This document shows, piece by piece, positions 56,950-64,000 of a stretch of 64,000 bases of DNA; position 1 is the stretch's first letter, and the number at the start of each line of letters is the position of its first letter. This DNA is from Phlebiopsis flavidoalba. Taxonomy: Eukaryota; Basidiomycota; Agaricomycetes; Polyporales; Phanerochaetaceae. The position numbers and the translations under genes were made by a program. The stretch covers positions 124,001 to 188,000 of the forward strand of contig JAOCPU010000029.1 of NCBI GenBank assembly GCA_035772785.1, read 5' to 3'. The notes below the pieces were generated by a model. It saw nothing but the letters and a program-made list of their open reading frames with translations, had not been told where the DNA came from and ran no database searches.

Positions 56950-59415
56950 CACGCTTAATGGGCGTCTGTTTATCTTTGCACTCTCGCTCTGTCCTTGCTC
57001 CAGGTCAGCTCTTGCACTTACTCCCAACCACTACACATCTTTCATTCTTTACTTTTTTGCTTTAGACATGGTCTCTAGACATAATTCCATGTGCACCTGG
57101 CTTTCGCGAGCTTGCATGACCGTTGCATCGCCCGCTAGAAGCACACTACCGAATTTCCACGTCGGGCCGCAGCATTCAAAAGCACAATTGTAGAGGACAG
57201 ACTCCAATTCCCGTGCTGTAATTATTCCGGATAATTCGGAGGTTAGCAGCTCTTCTCATAAACCACTCCGTACACGCACCTTCTCCTCACATTACAGACG
57301 CCCAGTGCTTGTCAACACATGTAGACCGCGTCCTGCTCTTCAAACCCATGGAAGACAACAACACCACTCAGAGTTCTTTCTTCTAAACTTAGACCACATA
57401 CGCGTCAGGTGAGTCATTCATGCATCACAGCATTGAGCCACATTGCAAGCGGTGTGCCTCCGCAATTGGTACCAGGTCGAGCCCAGGGGCACATGTCGAT
57501 GGACTTTAAAGCTGCGTTCATTGGCATCCACAAAAACTGCGCCCGCCCATCTGCGGAAATGCAGTCGGTACCCAAGTGGACGATTCGCCATTGGGTTACT
57601 GAACGAGCACAGATCGATCCCCGAATGTCGCGAGGTCTCGGTGAGCTGGTCTCTGCCTATGCTAACAGATCTCATCCGAAAACCAGACGTATCCCGTACC
57701 TCTATCATAGTGTTTCAAGTTTTGACTACGGACAATATGTCTCTAGACCTTTCCGAACACCCTCGGGTATGTTCAACGCTGAAAGACGCTCGTAGGGCTG
57801 CTCTGATCAAGCTTCAAAGCGTGCTGCGTATCCAGCGGGTGACCATGGTCACGTGTGTTTCGGCCTGAACTAAAGCCCTCTGCTCAAAGATGACCAACTA
57901 TCTCACTTTCTGCAATTGGAGCTGTCGCAGGCTGCACATACGGTGTCCGACAGCGCGCTGCCATGGCTAATCCATTTCCTGTTTCTGGCCTAAGCGTCAT
58001 TTTGGTACCCACTCCGTATTGGGAATGTAACTTACCCTGTAGGTGCTGCCTAATAACTAGACATGCGTAGTTCAGTATGGATTGTATCCGTCAATCCAGC
58101 TTTCGGCCAGGTCCCGCCAGCGGGGCTATACATCCCGCCGCAGCGTTGAACCAGCTGTCACTGTTTTGAGGGCACCTACGGTCGGAATGCTGTCGTCCCC
58201 CCCGGGCGTCGTGGTGCAAAGGCTGAAACGACCTTGGCGAGGCGCTTGTTGTTGTGCGACTCATATGCCACGCTGTGCCCCCTACTTTTCCGATCTACCG
58301 TGGGCCCCATATTACGGCCAAGAGGATCGATCGTTCGTCGAAAAGGTGGACGGGCGATATGCGTGACCCCATCCAAAGGGAACGAAGAATGAGATTCTGC
58401 GGACAAACGGCAGAACAGACCCGAACCGCAATCCACGCACGGGCATGACCCTTATCCCAGTGCGCTGCCGACTCGTCAGAATTACGAATGAGCTCGATAG
58501 GTCGTTGTGTACATGCTGATTTCTGTAGCACTGTGATATATGTTGTTGATACTTGGGAGGTTGCTACTCCGATGTTCGTACCCGTTCAGGTATGTATCGT
58601 AGCGAACTATTGTTGAGTCAGTGCTGAGCTCACTGCATAGTCGAATAGGCCACGGTGCCCTCACGGGAAACTTTACCGTGCGAAGTACCTAGATTGCTCT
58701 GAATGAGCGGGCTCAGACGAATCGTCTCTATGGTCTGGCTCTTGCCTGAGTGGAGAGAACTGCTCCGCGCTCTGGCCTATCGTTTCCCGTAGCCTGCGGA
58801 AACCAAGGCGAGTGATTTTGATATCGTCACTCGATCGTATGGGTCAATTAAACCCATATTGCAACACCAAATTCAGGAGTCGCGCCGTAGACGTACCAAA
58901 CAACACGTTGCTTGAGCATTATCCTCTAGTATACCGTCACTGGGGACTAGTTAACTGTCTAGGAAGATCCCTTCCATATCAACTACAACATACATACACA
59001 GTCAGTTTACGATACATCTTCGAATGGGAGTTTTTCTAGTGTCCGTATTGTATGTCGCAGTAAGAGAGCATTTGCTTAGGAATTGTGCACTGTCTCATTC
59101 TATAGCCTGACATCATGTCCTCCAAGTTCTTACCTCGAGTTTAGTTGGTCACGAGCCGTCGATCATGTATGGTTGTAGTTTTAGTTTGTATCAAGTACGA
59201 CCCAGCTAGTAGGACCAAGACCGGCCTCACGAGATTGTGCTTACTAATTATAGGCGCCCACTTTATCTCGCGTGGCCACTTTCGCGTCAAGAGCTAAGCC
59301 GCGTTCAACGTCGCCGCATTCGCGCGGACATATATTTCTAGTTCTCTGCCGTCTCGGGTTTTGAATCATATTCTCCTTTACGGCCTGCCCTCAGCTCCCC
59401 CGTGAAGCCTGGATG
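56950..59415. other. No assigned gene
   Basis: A 128-codon and a 141-codon plus frame overlap at 57409-57868, with an antisense 96-codon frame. A piece near 58060-58370 reads SNPAFGQVPPAGLYIPPQR in one frame. Nothing was recognised. The last few hundred bases are presumably the promoter of the dynactin gene. Confidence 0.25.
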
Positions 59416-59422
59416 AGAAACC

Positions 59423-61407
59423 ATGTCACCTACAATTCAGTATTACTGTCCCTGCCAAGCCACCACGCCTCATCCGCCGCAGCCAAATGTACCATCGTCG
59501 TCTTACAAGTTTCCACGCGCTTCATAACCCTCTACTTCTGCGAAGAATGCGACTGCCGATACGATGCAACCACTGCGTCATGGTCGAAGTCAGTGGATAC
59601 TACTGACTAAGCCCCAACTGCCTCTTTGAAGTGCCAAGTGCGAGTGTCCGGGCAGAGAAGAATCGGTGTGTAGGGGGGTCGTCGTCTTGGAGAAGGCAAC
59701 GCTAATCACTGTGAAAGCAAAGCTGCGCTCGCAATTGCTTCATGTGTCCCAGTTGCTCGAATACCTTGACTGTAGTCCCCTCCGACACCACCGTGATGAT
59801 GGAGACGGTCGCGACCGCCTCCCATAATCAGTGCAGCGGGAGAGCCACCTTTCTTCCTATACTGTCACCATTCGCCAGATGGGACTGCCGCCGAAGTTGG
59901 TGGATAACTTTCGAGAAGCCGACGGGCTTAGCAGGTGCGGACAAGTTCACTGTACCCACCTCTGCTACGCATTGACGCGTTTCATGTAGCACAACTCAGA
60001 AGTTCGAAGACTCTGCTCCGAATCCCTTGAATTCGAAAGGCTGAAAGGAGCATTTCGAGCCATACCTACGTGCATACTCCGTCCACCTCCAGCCACGGGC
60101 TCGGCCATTCGCATGGCACTCACATAAATCCCATCATGCAGCCGCCGCCTCGTCCGCCCTCGCGCGCGACTATTCCTGGCGTCGCAAGGTAGCGACGCCA
60201 CTGACGCGCAACCGGTCGGGGCGCGACAAGAGCTCAAACAGCATGAAGTACCAGACTATAAGGACCCGAGTTGAGATTGGGGACTTCGGGATTGAACTTT
60301 GGGGCAGGTGGGAGGTCGGACGTTGAGTATAGTCAGGCATCTTGAAGGGATTGAGGAAATGGCCACACTCGAGCAGCGATGGGGGAATGAGCTGGATAAC
60401 ATCTCCCGAGATTGGTATGCGTATCTATCTAACTTTTCGCGACCAATTTGAAGTCATCTCCTCCCAGACCCCTCAGTGATCTCAAACCAGTACCGGCATA
60501 CCACTAAGTGGCATTCGGCAATAAGTCGAAGAGAATGTCCCCACTTAGTGTCCGGCCAAAAAAAAAAAAAATGATCTTGATCACGCAAAAAAATCCAGAA
60601 CAGAAAGCCCAGTCTGTGCGATACAAGATCAAACTCGTCGCTGCAAACTATCTCCCTGCCATCTCTGTTTAGCCTACCACACATGCAAGCTGCACTAGCG
60701 ATGCTCCGTCGATCAGGTCGCGCGGGTGCCGGCCGCAAGACGGTACGATGCTTACCGGAAAGACTTTACCCCTTCCACCTCTCCTTCACATCCGTTTATT
60801 AAAAGAATCCGTTATAACGACCCCCGATCGGAGCAGGTGAGACTCCATGTTCCAGTTCACGTGCACTGCCGCCATCGGCTCCGAACGCACTACCAGAGGG
60901 CGACAAGGCACGCGGCCGCCATTCGCAAGTAACGTTACCAACCCCTCGGCAGCATTCCCAATTGCGGCATTCGCAGAGGCATGGGAATACGATGACGACG
61001 AGGACATGTTTGGCGTCGAAGATGACGATTTTGACGGGCGCGGTACGGGTAGAGACGCACGGGGCAAGTCGCGGACCGTCGGCGTGCTCGAACGCCGCCG
61101 CCAATGTCACGTTGTTGGAGGTGAGGTGATGATATCTCCAAGGAGGCCAGGGAGATGTCAAGGTGGAGCAGCGCTGAGCATGTCGTGTGACACCTTTGTT
61201 GAACTTAGTCCCATAGTTCTAACATGCTCGTGAGCTACACATACCGCTCAGATGACCCCGGAGCCGACCGACGAACCCAGTACACCTTCCCGCGCGCACA
61301 AGCACAGAACAAGCAGCCAGAGATGAAGACTTTCTCATTCTATACAGGTTGTCGACTTGGGCACAATCATCGTCCGGGAGGCATCAGGAAACGACGCGGA
61401 ACAATGA
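59423..61407 (+). CDS. Dynactin subunit p62 (DCTN4 family), with frame changes
   Basis: p62 sits in the pointed-end complex of dynactin, the cofactor of cytoplasmic dynein on microtubules. The start at 59423 gives MSPTIQYYCPCQ followed by TPHPPQPNVPSSSYKFPRAS. Then come TLYFCEECD, CNHCVMVEVSGYY, NCLFEVPSASVRAEKNRC, CPSCSNTLTVVPSD near 59750 and ITFEKPTGLA near 59915; these are the Cys-rich zinc-binding N-terminus typical of the family. An intron runs from 59935 (gtgcgg) to 59989 (tag). ESLEFERLK, LEQRWGNSWI-like and PEQKAQSVRYKIKLVAANYL (near 60600) follow, then SAAFPIAAFAEAWEYDDDED near 60950, RTVGVLERR, MLVSYTYRSDDPG near 61224 and PEMKTFSFYT. A frame change leads to VVDLGTIIVREASGNDAEQ and a stop at 61405-61407. 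At least eight frame changes or stops occur, including a 14-base A run at 60558-60571 and six extra bases near 59593. Length and order match the family. Confidence 0.85.
59935..59989 (+). other. Intron of the dynactin p62 gene
   Basis: The donor gtgcgg follows GLA and the acceptor tgtag precedes AQL..KFEDSAP. The length of 55 bases is typical of basidiomycetes. Confidence 0.6.
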
Positions 61408-61647
61408 TTCGCAGTATCATTTATAGCAACGTACAGCAGCTTGACATTGACATACCCCATTTGCATTTCCCCGCGTTACGAATGACCGCGCCACATGAGG
61501 GGACAGCCGGAGCCCGCGGTGAGTTGGTAATTCTTAAAAAAAAGTAAAGTAAGATTCGCAGACCCGCTAGATGCCACAAGCATATAGATATGTGATAATG
61601 TGGTTAGTAACACAAAGTTCGCCCTTTTCGCCCCATGAGCACAAGGC

Positions 61648-63639
61648 TCAGACAGCGCCCGCTTTGTACGAGTATGAGTGATCGTACTGGTCCTTGGCGC
61701 GCATATCGTGCAAGTATCATCTCAGATGCCTGGCCGTTGACGATCTTGTACGTCTGGCCGCTGCCGCCGGGCGTAACACCCATCTTTGCGGCCTGCTGTG
61801 CAGTGCGCGCGCGTCGGCGCCGCCGCGCGACGCAGCACCGCCAGGTGATGACGCCGATTATGATGAGCACAAAGGCGAGACAGCCGACGAGCAGATTTCG
61901 GGCCATCTGCTGAGCACCTTCTCTTCGTACCTGTCATCGGCTGGGTCAGCGCATTTGCCGGGCGCGGCTCCGCAGCCGTCACGACGGTCGACGGAAGCCA
62001 AAAATGGGATTGCGGACGTACATCTTTTTCTTCTCGGCTTTAGAGACGGGTGACTTGAGCCCTTGGTCGGCGGGCACAAGCTGTTGCGATGCGGCATTGG
62101 TCGTGTCGACGCCGTTCATTCGCACCTTGACGAAGTCCTGGTGGGCTTGGTTGACGTCGGTTATGGAGAGCATCTGAATGTACGGGTCCTGTCGGTCATT
62201 GGAGGCTTCCTCGACCCAGTTACCGTAGTCGAACAGAGTATAAGTGTTGCGCACTGCATGAATGGTTAGCGAGGCACGCGGAGCCTACATGGCCATCACT
62301 CACGGAAGGCCATGCCCAGAATAATGTCGTATTCTCCAAGCAGACTGAAGGCAGATGTGATTGGTTGGAACTGATTGCATGTTTAGTATCAGCAACGCAC
62401 AATCCAGGATTTGACTTACCGTGCCAACACACACACGGGGTTACCCAGGGAGTTGACCACATTGAAGTCGCTGCTGACGAGATCCAGAGGGTGAAGGATG
62501 GGGTAATCTTGGCCACCAAACTTGAATGTAACGAGTTCAGCAACTGATTGCAGGGAACGGTCCAGACTTCCAGGTCCTCGTTGTACTCGGCACCCTGAAC
62601 ACGTCCGTAAATAGCATCCGACATGGTTCGGGGAACCTGTGGTAGCGTATATCCGGAATCGAGGACAACAACGAGTTGGTTGTCTGGTGACTTTCGGTAC
62701 GATAGAATCGACGTCGATGGCCTGACCATCGGGCCCAATAACACCATGAGCGTCGGTATACACTTGCCAGTGCTGGTCTTCGTCTGTGAGCTTGTTGTGA
62801 ACGGTCTCGACAGTAAGCTTAGGCATGCTTGTAATCTTCTCAAACCCTGGAACGACCTCTGAGATAGTGAGCTGGCCGGTGAAGGTTTGGTTTACGATCG
62901 ACTCGCGGCCAAGCAAAAGGGTGAGGTAGTTGGACGATGTGCTGTTCTGCGAGAACATGCGGTTGAGCACACTGTTGCCACTGTCATTGTCGAGTTTGTC
63001 GAGGATGACCGAGCCAGTGTTTGGGCCGAGTCCAATGAGGCCCTCAAAGCCTTGAGATTTGATGTCGAGAGAGAAAGAGGATGTGTCCTCAACCAACACT
63101 GTACTGCCATTGATTAAGGTCGTGTGTAGCGTCGAGTCGTCACGTACAATATGCTTGGTTGGATACCTTATATCCTGCAAACTCAAGATCGGCGGCGTTG
63201 ATGTCACCTATATGACGCGTCAATATACCTCCGTCGGAGACGCGACACCGAGCACACGCACCTGCCGCGGTGCCCACGGCGTAGTTTACGGACACGGACT
63301 TCCCAAGGTCTTTGGTGTTAGGTACACTGCCTGTAACCCACAAATCCGAGCTGAAATTGCACAGGCGGTCTAAGCAAGGTGCCAAGGCCGTCAACTGCGG
63401 TTACGGACACACCTGCCCGTGTCGAGGAGTACAGGGATTTCCCTTCCACCTAATGTAATGTTGGCAATGTATTCCGCATTACGCGTGTTGTGAACCGGTA
63501 TTGAGGAGTTGTCGGCGCGGGCTTGCAGTGAGTTCGAGGCGAAAGTGGAGCGAACGGAAACAGAGAGATTAACAGCATGTACAACAGAAAGAAACGCAAG
63601 GAGAAGAGAGAAAGCAGAGTTTGGAAGACTTCGGAGCAT
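61648..63639 (-). CDS. Membrane-anchored pepsin-like (A1 family) aspartic protease, with frame changes
   Basis: A1 proteases cleave peptides with two catalytic aspartates. The ATG at 63639 starts a signal peptide (MLRSLPNSAFSLLLAFLSVV HAV). YIANITLGGREIPVLLDTG is split by intron 63351-63412 and rejoins as DTGSSDLWV, the first active site. Introns 63208-63261 and 63099-63147 follow; FEGLIGLGPNTGSVI is near 63030. The second active site is VVVLDSGYTLPQVP near 62670. PLDLVSSDFNVVNSLGNPVC, intron 62371-62419, LLGEYDIILGMAF, intron 62254-62303 and RNTYTLFDYGNW complete the fold. After a spacer (DGCGAAPGKCADPADDRYEE) comes a membrane helix ARNLLVGCLAFVLIIIGVIT followed by WRCCVARRRRRAR and a short cytoplasmic tail ending SYSYKAGAV, stop at 61648-61650. 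About five single-base frame changes (near 62700, 62550, 61990, 61910 and 61705) are needed to follow this reading; both active sites and all splice signals are intact. The helix implies an anchored enzyme of the secretory pathway, cell surface or vacuole. Confidence 0.88.
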
Positions 63640-63720
63640 GCGTGAACGATTTAAAAGAGAGTGATGAGTAAAAGAATGGAAAGCCTTGAGAAAGGCCGGC
63701 GAACTTGAACGCAGAGGTGG
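63640..63720 (-). promoter_or_regulatory. Pyrimidine-rich leader of the aspartic protease gene
   Basis: On the minus strand the bases before the ATG read ttctcaaggctttccattct then tttactcatcactctctttt. This is the CT-rich leader usual before start codons of expressed fungal genes and supports the chosen start. Confidence 0.45.
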
Positions 63721-64000
63721 TGGTGGTTGAAAGAGACGACTTGAGCAGCCCGAGCAGTCTCGAAACTGGGACCCACAAGCGTTGCTATCCTCGGCATCCC
63801 CACGCCGAGCGTCTAGCTTGCCGTTCCCGGGACTAGGACCCGCGATAGACAATTGGGTCTCGAGAAAATATTGTCGTGAATGCCTCAACAATTCTCAACA
63901 GAATATTTTGATATATTTTGGGGCCAAATCGCGCAGCGGTGTAGAGTCAGTCCATCTACACAGGAACAAAGACCGCATCGGCGGCGCCTAGCAAGGCACG

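Noticed and set aside
1..64000. tRNA and rRNA genes, CRISPR arrays, telomeric repeats
   Set aside because: No B-box (ggttcgaatcc) with a matching A-box and stem was found on either strand by eye, no rRNA core words, and no spacer-repeat arrays or ttaggg tracts.

Overview
The window looks like nuclear DNA of a filamentous basidiomycete, most likely an Agaricomycete. Coding sequence is cut by introns of about 45-65 bases with GT(A/G)(A/C)G donors and AG acceptors. The transposons are types common in mushroom-forming fungi (Plavaka and BED-finger hAT elements), and a JmjC gene and a TET/JBP-like oxygenase relic are also present. I see no bacterial operon, CRISPR array, rRNA or convincing tRNA. 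Family names rest on motif recognition from memory; no search was run.

Layout. 1-4.7 kb: an exon tail, a 450-bp hAT-type MITE inside a small membrane-protein-like ORF, and a Ser/Thr kinase on the minus strand. 6.8-8.7 kb: a minus-strand KDM3-like JmjC demethylase. 10.0-11.1 kb: a minisatellite of about 135-bp units. 12.9-16.6 kb: a decayed hAT transposase. 16.6-20.1 kb: GC-rich repeat DNA holding one copy of a repeat family here called R1. 21.1-22.3 kb: a casein kinase I gene, minus strand. 22.4-27.7 kb: gene-poor DNA with one clearly spliced but unrecognised gene fragment. 27.7-31.2 kb: a better-preserved second hAT transposase. 32.4-35.1 kb: a Plavaka transposase relic. 35-39.8 kb: GC-rich DNA with the inverted second R1 copy. 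40-46 kb: small fragments, then a TET/JBP-like 2-oxoglutarate oxygenase relic. 46.1-48.4 kb: a second Plavaka relic (minus) split by a second hAT-type MITE. 48.5-59.4 kb: mostly unassignable. 59.4-63.6 kb: two recognisable housekeeping or cellular genes, dynactin p62 (plus) and a membrane-anchored aspartic protease (minus), arranged tail to tail.

Nearly every recognisable gene, including dynactin p62 and the protease, carries single-base frame changes while its protein motifs and splice sites stay intact. Either the contig has many uncorrected indel errors or these are young pseudogenes. Frame breaks alone should therefore not be read as proof of decay here. The transposase relics, by contrast, also show many substitutions and losses and do look old.

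The region reads as a transposon-rich accessory stretch ending at a conserved gene pair on the right. Two chromatin or DNA-modification type genes (JmjC, TET/JBP-like) lie among the mobile elements. Whether they act on those elements is inference only.
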